This document shows positions 1 through 6,014 of a stretch of 9,431 bases of DNA, one piece after another. Position numbers and translations under genes: made by a program. A model generated the notes under the pieces. The model saw only the letters and a list, made by a program, of their open reading frames with translations. It had not been told where the DNA came from and ran no database searches. Origin of the DNA: Methylococcaceae bacterium (GTDB lineage Bacteria > Pseudomonadota > Gammaproteobacteria > Methylococcales > Methylomonadaceae); assembly GCA_947484105.1 (NCBI GenBank), contig CANKON010000037.1:1-9431 (forward strand), given 5' to 3'. Each line of letters starts with the position of its first letter. Within the stretch, counting starts at the first letter, position 1.

Positions 1-92
1 TAACCGATGAAAAACGCTGGTATGCGTTCGGTGGCGCGTTGGTATTATTCGCTTATATCGTCAAAGTTGCGGTCACAAAAAGCATTTTTTAA
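1..92 (+). CDS. C-terminal end of an unidentified membrane protein (partial)
   Basis: Only the last 29 codons are visible, read in the frame starting at position 3 and ending with TAA at 90-92. The peptide has a charged start (TDEKRW), then a hydrophobic stretch (FGGALVLFAYIV) that could be a final transmembrane helix, then a short basic tail ending KSIF. It ends 21 bp before argJ on the same strand, so it may be the upstream gene of the same transcript. The remnant is too short to name a family. The frame was chosen for its membrane-like composition and because it is open to the window edge. Confidence 0.5.
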   Translation, partial: TDEKRWYAFGGALVLFAYIVKVAVTKSIF

Positions 93-113
93 TTTCTTTT
101 AAAGGGTAAAAAC

Positions 114-1328
114 ATGGCTGTCGGACAAACAGATTTTCCCAATATGCCGCCGATTTCTGGTATTCAAATCGGTACAACGAACGCAGGCATTAAACAAACG
201 GTGCGTGATGATTTGTTGATTTTTCAATTTTCAGAAACTGCAACTTGTGCGGCCGTTTTTACTCAAAATGCGTTTTGTGCTGCGCCTGTTGTGTTAGCAC
301 GAGAAAATTTGTTGCAATCTCCACGCTGGTTGTTAATCAATTCAGGCAACGCCAATGCAGGAACAGGCGAGCAAGGCATGGTTGATGCGCGTCAAACTTG
401 CGATGATTTAGTACAAATCACAGGTGGAAAAATGCAGCAAGTGTTGCCTTTTTCGACAGGTGTTATTGGTCAATCGTTGCCTGTTGAAAAAATTAAAAAT
501 GCGTTGCCGAAAGCCGTTTCAAATTTAGCGGAAAATAATTGGGAAAATGCCGCGCGTGCAATTATGACGACTGATACGTTTCCGAAAGGCGTGTCGAAAG
601 AAATTTCGTTAAATGGTGAAACAATCACGATTAACGGCATTTCTAAAGGCGCGGGCATGATTCAACCGAACATGGCAACGATGCTGAGTTTCATTGCAAC
701 CGACGCAAAAATCAGTCAGCCTTTGTTGCAGCAATGTTTGTCGAATGCGACAGAATTATCATTTAACCGAATTACGGTAGATGGCGATACTTCGACAAAT
801 GATGCGTGCGTTTTAATGGCAAGCGGTTGTTCAAATGCACCTCAAATTTTGGCAGGTTCTGAAAATCACACTCTCTTTTCAGCCGCAATTTTAGACGTTG
901 CGAAAGCATTAGCGGAATTGATTGTTCGTGATGGTGAAGGTGCTACGAAGTTAATGCGAATTGTTGTTTCTGAAGCCTCAAGCGATGCTGAAGCGGTTCA
1001 AGTTGCAAAAACTATCGCGCATTCTCCGTTGGTAAAAACCGCCTTTTTTGCCAGCGATCCGAATTGGGGCAGAATTTTAGCCGCAGTTGGACGCGCGGGC
1101 GTTGTTGAAATGGAACTCGAAAAAATTCGACTTTATTTGGATGATGTTTGTATTGTGCGTGATGGTGGACGCGCTGCCGATTATACCGAAGAAGCAGGAC
1201 AAGCGGTGATGAATCAAGCTGAAATTCAAATCGGCGTAAAACTCGGACGCGGCGATTTTTCACAAACTGTTTTGACCTGCGATTTCTCGTATGATTATGT
1301 GAAAATTAACGCAGAATACAGAACGTGA
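114..1328 (+). CDS. argJ: Bifunctional glutamate N-acetyltransferase / amino-acid acetyltransferase (ornithine acetyltransferase)
   Basis: ArgJ moves the acetyl group from N-acetylornithine to glutamate in the cyclic arginine pathway; bifunctional forms also use acetyl-CoA for the first step. It is cytoplasmic. The 404-residue length is normal for the family. Visible hallmarks are NSGNANAGTGEQG (76-88), the STGVIG segment (114-119) that supplies the oxyanion-hole Thr-Gly, and KGAGMIQPNMATML (178-191). The last contains the self-cleavage site, with Thr189 expected to become the N-terminal nucleophile of the beta chain. The C-terminus ends AEYRT, as is usual. An AAGGG ribosome site (102-106) lies 7 nt before the ATG and fixes the start. 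Whether it is mono- or bifunctional cannot be read from sequence. A lipoprotein gene follows after 59 bp. Confidence 0.97.
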   Translation: MAVGQTDFPNMPPISGIQIGTTNAGIKQTVRDDLLIFQFSETATCAAVFTQNAFCAAPVVLARENLLQSPRWLLINSGNANAGTGEQGMVDARQTCDDLVQITGGKMQQVLPFSTGVIGQSLPVEKIKNALPKAVSNLAENNWENAARAIMTTDTFPKGVSKEISLNGETITINGISKGAGMIQPNMATMLSFIATDAKISQPLLQQCLSNATELSFNRITVDGDTSTNDACVLMASGCSNAPQILAGSENHTLFSAAILDVAKALAELIVRDGEGATKLMRIVVSEASSDAEAVQVAKTIAHSPLVKTAFFASDPNWGRILAAVGRAGVVEMELEKIRLYLDDVCIVRDGGRAADYTEEAGQAVMNQAEIQIGVKLGRGDFSQTVLTCDFSYDYVKINAEYRT

Positions 1329-1387
1329 TTCTAGTGTTAAACTTCACCACCTAAATTCTTAAATTCTAATTCTGAGGTTATGCTGAA

Positions 1388-1825
1388 ATGAAAAAACTTC
1401 CGCTCATTTTGTTGCTTGCAACTAGCACAATGTTGGTTGCTTGTAATAATGGTCAAAAAATTAACGCAAATACCGAAAAAACCGCTTATCGTTCAGCCAA
1501 AATTATCAAAACTCGTTTACCAGAAGAAAAACGAGTTGAATACGAAATGTCATTTTGGATGGTTCGAGATCAGAAAAAAGATAACGCTGAATTTTTGAAA
1601 GCCATTGACGAAAAAATGCCTGATGAAATTATTTCTATGGGTAAAGAAATTTATCAAAAACGTAAAGCAGATGGTTTTGCCGAATATCAGCAATATAAAA
1701 CCTGGGAAGAAATGATGGCGAAATATGACCGCGATCGGATGAGCCAAGGCAAAGCTAAATCTGACGTTAAAGAAAAAATTGGCGACCCTAAAAGCGGCAA
1801 TCGTGACGTTATTTACAATATGTAA
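1388..1825 (+). CDS. Small lipoprotein of unknown function
   Basis: A 145-residue protein with a clear lipoprotein signal: a basic KK, a hydrophobic core (LPLILLLATSTML), then the lipobox LVAC with Cys19 as the lipidation site. Asn at +2 does not resemble the classic Asp inner-membrane retention signal, so outer-membrane sorting is plausible. The mature part is highly charged and looks helical. It has a LPEEKRVEYE stretch at about 44-53, a W/F-rich patch (SFWMV) at 55-59, and a KTWEEMMAKYDRDR segment near 104-117. Its opening faintly resembles small DUF6694-type lipoproteins (KI-A----E--LPEEKR-E-E), but I do not claim membership. GAGG at 1374-1377 precedes the ATG by 10 nt. The next gene starts 4 bp after its stop, so the two are probably translated together. 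Confidence 0.85.
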   Translation: MKKLPLILLLATSTMLVACNNGQKINANTEKTAYRSAKIIKTRLPEEKRVEYEMSFWMVRDQKKDNAEFLKAIDEKMPDEIISMGKEIYQKRKADGFAEYQQYKTWEEMMAKYDRDRMSQGKAKSDVKEKIGDPKSGNRDVIYNM

Positions 1826-1829
1826 TGCT

Positions 1830-2621
1830 ATGTTTTTTAAGAAATTGACGCGCATTTTATTGTCTGTTTTTCTGTTTAGTGCGTTGACGTGCGTGGCAAG
1901 TGATGAAAAACGTGAGGCGGAATTTGCCACCGACATTCAAACCGCATTGCGAATTGGACACGCTGTGTGGCTTGAATCGGCGGGAAAAAAATTTTTAAGT
2001 TTGTACACTGACACCACAAAAAATCCCCGTTCTGGTATCGTGATTTTATTGCACGACACGGGTGGGCATCCGAATCAACAAGCGATTATTAAATCATTGC
2101 GGACTTTTTTTCCTGAACACCATTGGGCAACGTTGTCATTACAAATGCCGATTCGAGAAGTCTCCGCACCTGTTCAAGATTATTTTTCTTTAATTCCAGA
2201 AGCGAAAGCGCGATTAAATGCAGGAATTCAGTTTGCCAAAACTGAGAAGGCGGAAAAAATTGTTGTTATTGGTTATGGATTGGGCGGTCTAATCGCGAGT
2301 GCGGCGTTGACGGAAAAAACCGAAGATGTAAATGCGTTAATTACGATTAGTTTGCCCGTTCCCGAAACCAGTGAAATCAATGCCCAAACATTGCAAATTA
2401 TTCCTAAAATCACCTTGCCCATGCTTGATATTTACGGCGCGTTAGATATGCCAAATGTGGTGAATAGTGCGCGAGAACGTCAAGTGGCGGGAAAAATAAA
2501 TCCGAATTATCGTCAAGTAAAACTCGATGATGAAGGACATTTTTATTTGCACGATGAAGGCTTGCTCGTAAAACGCATTTATAGCTGGATTAACAAAGTG
2601 ACCGAAAATTCGGCGTACTAA
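1830..2621 (+). CDS. DUF3530-type exported alpha/beta-hydrolase-like protein
   Basis: The reading frame stays open back to an ATG at 1779 inside the upstream gene. The ATG at 1830 is preferred because it begins a proper signal peptide (MFFKKLTRILLSVFLFSALTC, probable cleavage near VAS-DE at 24/25) and falls 4 bp after the lipoprotein stop. The resulting 263 residues match the DUF3530 layout as I know it: a strand plus VILLHDTGGHP (71-81), an LR-x-FFPEHHWATLSLQMP segment (90-107), IVVIGYGLGG (144-153), LPMLDIYGALD (196-206), and a late R-QV-L--EGH with His237. At the usual hydrolase nucleophile elbow (G-x-S-x-G) it reads G-Y-G-L-G, so Gly150 replaces serine. Classical esterase chemistry is therefore doubtful. 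Function is unknown; the location is probably periplasmic. No Shine-Dalgarno is visible, which fits coupling to the gene before it. Confidence 0.83.
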   Translation: MFFKKLTRILLSVFLFSALTCVASDEKREAEFATDIQTALRIGHAVWLESAGKKFLSLYTDTTKNPRSGIVILLHDTGGHPNQQAIIKSLRTFFPEHHWATLSLQMPIREVSAPVQDYFSLIPEAKARLNAGIQFAKTEKAEKIVVIGYGLGGLIASAALTEKTEDVNALITISLPVPETSEINAQTLQIIPKITLPMLDIYGALDMPNVVNSARERQVAGKINPNYRQVKLDDEGHFYLHDEGLLVKRIYSWINKVTENSAY

Positions 2622-2647
2622 TTTCACATTTTTATTTCTCATTTATT

Positions 2648-3487
2648 ATGATCACACAAACAACGCCGCAATTCAGCTTTGAATTTTACCCGCCTAAAAC
2701 GCCAGAAGGCGCAATCAATTTAGAAGCTGTTCAAAAAGAACTTTCACAATTAAATCCTGAATTTTTTTCCGTTACATTTGGGGCAGGTGGCTCAACACGC
2801 GACAAAACGTTTGAAACGGTTGTTAACATTCAAAAAACAGGAATTTCCGCCGCGCCGCATTTGTCTTGTGTGGCTTCGACCAAAGAAAATATCCGTTCGA
2901 TTGTGAATGATTACCGCGAAAATGGCATTTCTAAAATTGTCGCATTGCGTGGTGATTTACCGTCTGGAATGATGTCAGCAGGTGAATTTCGTTATGCAAA
3001 TGAATTGGTGGAATTTATTCGCGCTGAAACAGGCGATTATTTTGATATTCATGTTGCTGCCTATCCTGAAGTGCATCCGCAAGCGGCAAATTTGAATGAC
3101 GATTTTAAAAATTTCAAACGCAAAGTTGATTCGGGTGCAAATGCCGCTGTCACACAGTATTTTTATAATGCTGAAGCGTATTTTCAATTTGTTGAACAAT
3201 GCAAAAAAGCGGGCATTACAATTCCGATTGCTGCGGGGATTATGCCGATTACGCAGTATTCACAATTATTTCGATTTTCTGAAATGTGTGGCGCAGATAT
3301 TCCACGTTGGTTACGCAAACGTTTAGAAAGTTTTGGTGATAATCGTGACGCGGTGCAAGAATTTGGTTTGGAGGTGGTCAGTAAATTGTGCCAACAATTG
3401 TTGGATGGTGGTGCGCCGAGTTTGCATTTTTATACCATGAACCAAGCAGCACCAACTTTAGCCATTTTAAAAAATCTGAATTATTAA
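2648..3487 (+). CDS. metF: 5,10-methylenetetrahydrofolate reductase
   Basis: This cytoplasmic FAD enzyme reduces methylenetetrahydrofolate to 5-methyltetrahydrofolate, the methyl donor for methionine synthesis. The 279-residue TIM-barrel protein has the normal bacterial length. Visible motifs are SFEFYPPKT (10-18) with the catalytic Glu12, TFGAGGSTRDKT (43-54), ALRGD (99-103) with the FAD-facing Asp103, AAYPEVHP (137-144), TQYFY (169-173), GIMPI (197-201) and the C-terminal HFYTMN (260-265). No Shine-Dalgarno is recognisable in the AT-rich 26 bp before the ATG, so translation may be weak or depend on the upstream gene. Its stop lies 7 bp from the stop of the convergent peptidase gene. No metJ-type operator is evident just upstream, where promoter space is minimal. 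Confidence 0.97.
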   Translation: MITQTTPQFSFEFYPPKTPEGAINLEAVQKELSQLNPEFFSVTFGAGGSTRDKTFETVVNIQKTGISAAPHLSCVASTKENIRSIVNDYRENGISKIVALRGDLPSGMMSAGEFRYANELVEFIRAETGDYFDIHVAAYPEVHPQAANLNDDFKNFKRKVDSGANAAVTQYFYNAEAYFQFVEQCKKAGITIPIAAGIMPITQYSQLFRFSEMCGADIPRWLRKRLESFGDNRDAVQEFGLEVVSKLCQQLLDGGAPSLHFYTMNQAAPTLAILKNLNY

Positions 3488-3494
3488 TTACGAA

Positions 3495-4385
3495 TTAAGC
3501 CCCCCACGTTCTAACATCGCCCGTATCTAGATGGACAAAATTTGACGCTGAATAATAACCTACCCCGCCGCGTTGCATTGATAATGCGGCATCTCTAATC
3601 GTGCTAGCGTGATAGCCATCTAAACGAATATCAATCGCGCGTCCTTGCATATGCAAACTATTTTTCGCAACACCATCGCTGTGACGGCGTAAATTTGCAT
3701 TCGTTTCAGGTGAACGGTAGCCAGAAATGACATTAAACGGGCGACTTACACCCAAACGTAATTTCAATTCATGCAGCTGATCAAGTAATGCTGGGTCAAT
3801 CGGATGAATGTCGCCTGTGTGGTAATCACGCAAAACATAATCAATTTCTTGTAACGCATCTTCAATATATAAACCACGTTCAAAATACGTTAATCGTAAG
3901 CGATCTCCCGTGTTTGGATTCTGCAACGAAATCATTTTTGAGGGAATTTTTTGAGCAAAATACTGACGATGATCCTCATGCGATTCTAAAACCAGTGCAT
4001 CATCACGATACAATCGACTGCGTGTGGGTTTGTGCGAAGCAAGTTGTATACGACTCGATTTTGAATGACCGTGGTGCTTGCCTTGTGAATGATGTGAAGC
4101 AAGTTGTTCATGAACACGACGGTGTTCACTTTTTTTCGCTAAACGAGTCGAAATTATATTTTTCAATTTTTGAGGATGTTTAGTCGTGGCAATTTTTGCT
4201 GCAACTGTTTTACTGCTGTGTTTTTGCATTGTTTTTCGAACTGCAAAATTTTTCGCTCGCGCACTCGCTACATTTGTCCCGGCTATAAATAGGAGTGAAC
4301 CGCAAGCAAGATGGGTTAAAAATTTACGTCGTGAAGACACAATTTTGTCGTTAATTTCTAGGTTTTCTATTTTTGCGATTTGCAT
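3495..4385 (-). CDS. mepK: Tat-exported M15-family (DUF882) murein endopeptidase, MepK/YcbK-like
   Basis: The 296-residue protein starts with a twin-arginine signal (SSRRKFL at 17-23, hydrophobic core to about 36, likely cleavage near ASA at 40-42). A basic linker rich in His, Lys and Ser spans about 45-130, and a C-terminal DUF882/peptidase M15 domain spans about 152-296. The zinc ligands are all present: His245 and Asp252 in SLHMQGRAIDI, and His285 in FVHLDTG. The conserved SGYRSPETNANLR lies at 221-233. The E. coli homologue YcbK/MepK is Tat-exported and cleaves meso-DAP-meso-DAP (3-3) peptidoglycan cross-links; the same periplasmic role is inferred here. The linker contains two QLASH copies 20 residues apart, matching a 12-bp direct repeat in the DNA. 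No Shine-Dalgarno is visible before the ATG. A GTG at codon 16 would still keep the RR motif, so the start is slightly uncertain. Confidence 0.9.
   Translation of the reverse strand: MQIAKIENLEINDKIVSSRRKFLTHLACGSLLFIAGTNVASARAKNFAVRKTMQKHSSKTVAAKIATTKHPQKLKNIISTRLAKKSEHRRVHEQLASHHSQGKHHGHSKSSRIQLASHKPTRSRLYRDDALVLESHEDHRQYFAQKIPSKMISLQNPNTGDRLRLTYFERGLYIEDALQEIDYVLRDYHTGDIHPIDPALLDQLHELKLRLGVSRPFNVISGYRSPETNANLRRHSDGVAKNSLHMQGRAIDIRLDGYHASTIRDAALSMQRGGVGYYSASNFVHLDTGDVRTWGA
4036..4107. repeat. 12-bp direct repeat inside the mepK linker
   Basis: GAAGCAAGTTGT occurs at 4036-4047 and again at 4096-4107, exactly 60 bp apart and in the same frame of the minus-strand gene. It encodes the duplicated QLASH peptide in the His/Lys-rich linker. 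It suggests the linker grew by repeat duplication, although the bases between the copies have diverged. Confidence 0.6.
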
Positions 4386-4512
4386 AATTTTTATTAAAAA
4401 TGGAGATACTAATATTTATATTATCGAAGTGTAACATTAAATAGACCTTAAACTTATTCGATGATAATGCTAAAAATTACGATTGCAAGTAACACCAATG
4501 CGTTAAAATTTT

Positions 4513-4518
4513 TATAAT
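4513..4518 (+). promoter_or_regulatory. Candidate -10 box (TATAAT) upstream of the orphan terminator
   Basis: A perfect TATAAT that would start a transcript near 4525, running into the terminator at 4560-4613 for a product of roughly 90 nt. The hexamer at the best -35 spacing (TAACAC, 4490-4495) is poor. TTGCAA at 4483-4488 is too far away at 24 bp. In AT-rich DNA a chance TATAAT is common, so this is only a candidate. Confidence 0.3.
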
Positions 4519-4559
4519 TACTAGAATTTACTCAAAGTTTGAAAGCTAACTTACTTGAT

Positions 4560-4613
4560 GCTTAAAACTTTTTTAATTCAAAAGTGTTAAGCTTTTTTCT
4601 TTTTTCTTTTTTC
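4560..4613 (+). terminator. Rho-independent terminator with no obvious upstream gene
   Basis: The left arm GCTTAAAACTTTT (4560-4572) pairs with AAAAGTGTTAAGC (4580-4592) over 13 positions with one mismatch (A4566 against G4586) and a 7-nt loop. It is followed immediately by a pyrimidine tract made of three TTTTTTC units (4593-4613). The T tract is only on the + side; read on the minus strand there is none, so the terminator points toward ackA. No + gene precedes it, since mepK is on the other strand. It should therefore end a short unannotated transcript, act as an attenuator in the ackA leader, or block antisense or read-through transcription. Confidence 0.65.
4593..4613 (+). repeat. (TTTTTTC)3 tandem repeat
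   Basis: Three perfect 7-bp units forming a 21-bp all-pyrimidine tract directly after the terminator stem and just upstream of a TAAAAT box. The heptamer tract could vary in copy number by slippage, which would alter spacing in front of ackA. As the U tract of the terminator it is longer than needed. Confidence 0.8.
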
Positions 4614-4726
4614 TTAAAATAAAGCGGCGTGACACCAAACTTGTTTCCAAAAATGCACAATGAACCCAAAATCTTCGGTTAAATTACGCCAGGGAATTCT
4701 CCCAGAGAAATTTTAGAGAAAAAACG

Positions 4727-5833
4727 ATGATAAAACTAATTGTAAATGTCGGCAGCACTTCAGTAAAAACCCAATTATTCGACAATGAATTACACGTCAA
4801 AGCCATATTAAATGCCGATTATGGTGCAACATCAGGTTTATTCATTGATGGCATCAATGTGAATGGTGAAAAATTTTCATATCACGACGCAAACATTCAC
4901 GACGCAAAAAATACCCTCGCATTTCTTTATCAACAGTGGCAAAAATGGCTAGTTGAGAATGATTTAAAACTTTCTGCAATCGGGCATCGTGTGGTTCATG
5001 GCGGCGCGAATTTTAAAAAAATGACACCGATTAGCCTCGACGTTCTAATCCAAATTGCCGAGCTCGATAATTACGCGCCACTCCATAATCCGCTCAATCG
5101 TTTAGGAATTGAAATGGCAGCGGAATCATTTGCTAAGATCGCACAATTTGCTGTTTTCGATACCGCATTTCACCGTAAAATTCCAGATTACGCGGGGCGT
5201 TATGCCATTCCAGAAAATTTATCTGAAAATGTTGATTTTTACCGTTACGGTTTCCACGGTATTTCTTGCCAGCACAGCACTTATGCGGCTGCAAAAATTC
5301 TTAATAAATTGCCCGAAAATTTGAATTTAATTATTTTACATTTAGGCGGTGGCGCAAGTGCAACGGCGGTTAAAAATGGTGTTAGCGTTGATACATCAAT
5401 GGGATTTTCACCCACAGAAGGCTTAGTTATGGCAAGTCGGTGTGGTGACATCGATCCAATGATTTCGCTAACGTTGCAACGCGAAGGCAAATCGATTGAC
5501 GACATCAATCGACTTTTAAACAAAGAAAGTGGTCTAAACGGCGTGTGCGGCGAAACGGATATGCGAGCCATTTTGCAACGTGCTGAACAAGGTGATAAAG
5601 CATGTTTGTTAGCCTTAAATCTGTTCTGTTACCGCATTAAAAAATACATCGGATCTTATTTTGCTGTGTTAAATGGCAAGGTTGATGCGTTGATTTTCAC
5701 GGGCGGGATTGGTGAAAACGCGCCTGCGATTCGGCAACAAATTTTAGACGGTTTGGACGGATTAAATTTGCCAGTCGTTTTAGTCATTCATGCAGAAGAA
5801 GAACGGGAAATCGCGTTACAGATTCCAGCGTAA
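4727..5833 (+). CDS. ackA: Acetate kinase (acetate/propionate kinase family)
   Basis: AckA interconverts acetyl phosphate plus ADP and acetate plus ATP in the cytoplasm. Active-site elements are complete: N7, S10, S12 and K14 in NVGSTSVK, R88 in GHRVVHGG, H120 in APLHNP, catalytic D145 in FDTAFH, H177 in YGFHGIS, the phosphate loop LGGGAS (206-211), DTSMGFSPTEGL (222-233), R238 in SRCGDIDP, and FTGGIGENAPAIR (324-336). At 368 residues it is shorter than the usual ~395-410. The loss is concentrated after GLDG (342-345): the roughly 25-residue stretch normally found before the V-VIPT-EE motif is absent, and the chain runs directly into LPVVLVIHAEEE. The protein also stops soon afterwards. No partner pta is in the window. 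The start codon is supported by the intact N7 motif and a weak AGAGAA site. Confidence 0.95.
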   Translation: MIKLIVNVGSTSVKTQLFDNELHVKAILNADYGATSGLFIDGINVNGEKFSYHDANIHDAKNTLAFLYQQWQKWLVENDLKLSAIGHRVVHGGANFKKMTPISLDVLIQIAELDNYAPLHNPLNRLGIEMAAESFAKIAQFAVFDTAFHRKIPDYAGRYAIPENLSENVDFYRYGFHGISCQHSTYAAAKILNKLPENLNLIILHLGGGASATAVKNGVSVDTSMGFSPTEGLVMASRCGDIDPMISLTLQREGKSIDDINRLLNKESGLNGVCGETDMRAILQRAEQGDKACLLALNLFCYRIKKYIGSYFAVLNGKVDALIFTGGIGENAPAIRQQILDGLDGLNLPVVLVIHAEEEREIALQIPA

Positions 5834-5848
5834 TTCATCAAATAAAAA

Positions 5849-5895
5849 TGCACTAAAATAAAACATGAAATGTAAAGTTGCATTATTTTGGTGCG
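5849..5895 (+). promoter_or_regulatory. NtrC-like enhancer: one good box plus an upstream half site
   Basis: TGCATTATTTTGGTGCG at 5879-5895 fits the NtrC palindrome TGCACY-N5-GGTGCA at 10 of 12 fixed positions. A second, half-matching element begins 30 bp upstream with TGCACT at 5849-5854, but its right arm is degenerate. The good box is centred about 97 bp before the predicted start site of the sigma-54 promoter. That is the kind of distance seen at enhancers of glnA-type promoters. NtrC binding is inferred; the match and spacing are seen. Confidence 0.65.
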
Positions 5896-5957
5896 AAATT
5901 TTTTGAAAATCTGTAATGGAAATTCTTAACCATTTGTTTTTGTTGTTTTTTAGTGAA

Positions 5958-5973
5958 TGGCACATTATCTGCA
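5958..5973 (+). promoter_or_regulatory. Sigma-54 (RpoN) -24/-12 promoter of the porin-amt-glnK operon
   Basis: TGGCACATTATCTGCA matches the RpoN consensus TGGCACG-N4-TTGCW: all six bases of the -24 element, the essential GC of the -12 element, and exactly 12 bp between the GG and GC dinucleotides. The two mismatches are in non-critical positions. Transcription would begin near 5984, leaving a leader of about 31 nt before the porin ATG. RpoN promoters require an enhancer-binding activator; the NtrC-like box upstream and the ammonium genes downstream point to nitrogen control. Confidence 0.85.
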
Positions 5974-6014
5974 ATGTTAGTAAAAAATATCAATCTTTTT
6001 AGGAAAATTTATTT

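Larger units (their letters stand above)
4386..4726. other. Divergent intergenic region between mepK and ackA
   Basis: This 341-bp gene-free stretch must hold the promoters of both divergent genes, yet it is strongly AT-rich and no clear -35/-10 pair can be fixed for either. Seen in order on the + strand: an AT-rich block next to mepK; a perfect TATAAT at 4513-4518 without a good -35 at 16-18 bp; a long hairpin with a T tract (4560-4613, listed separately); a TAAAAT (4615-4620) right after it that could be an ackA -10; and a short GGGA/TCCC hairpin (4692-4703) shortly before ackA. AGAGAA at 4715-4720 is the likely but weak ackA ribosome site, 6 nt before the ATG. No convincing protein-coding ORF is present. 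Confidence 0.7.

Noticed and set aside
7..102. Small ORF starting ATG at position 7 and ending TAA at 100-102
   Set aside because: No ribosome site, basic and irregular composition, and it overlaps a frame that is open from the window edge and reads like a membrane-protein tail.
1779..1829. Longer start for the DUF3530 protein at 1779
   Set aside because: It would overlap the lipoprotein gene by 47 bp and place a non-signal sequence before a good signal peptide; the ATG at 1830 fits better.
3484..3498. TTAATT-ACG-AATTAA palindrome covering both convergent stop codons of metF and mepK
   Set aside because: Only 6 AT pairs and no T tract; too weak to call a bidirectional terminator.
4186..4434. 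82-residue hydrophobic + strand ORF opposite the mepK start
   Set aside because: It is the antisense of the Tat signal and linker codons. Its hydrophobic look follows from the complement of an AT-rich basic region, and the terminator at 4560 is not close enough to support it.
4692..4703. GGGAATTCTCCC before ackA as an operator or riboswitch piece
   Set aside because: Only a 4-bp stem with a 4-nt loop and no further conserved elements visible.
5847..5905. Possible ackA terminator formed by TGCACTAAAAT (5849-5859) and ATTTTGGTGCG (5885-5895) followed by a T run
   Set aside because: The loop would be about 25 nt and the stem AT-rich. The bases are better explained as NtrC half sites, although a double role cannot be excluded.
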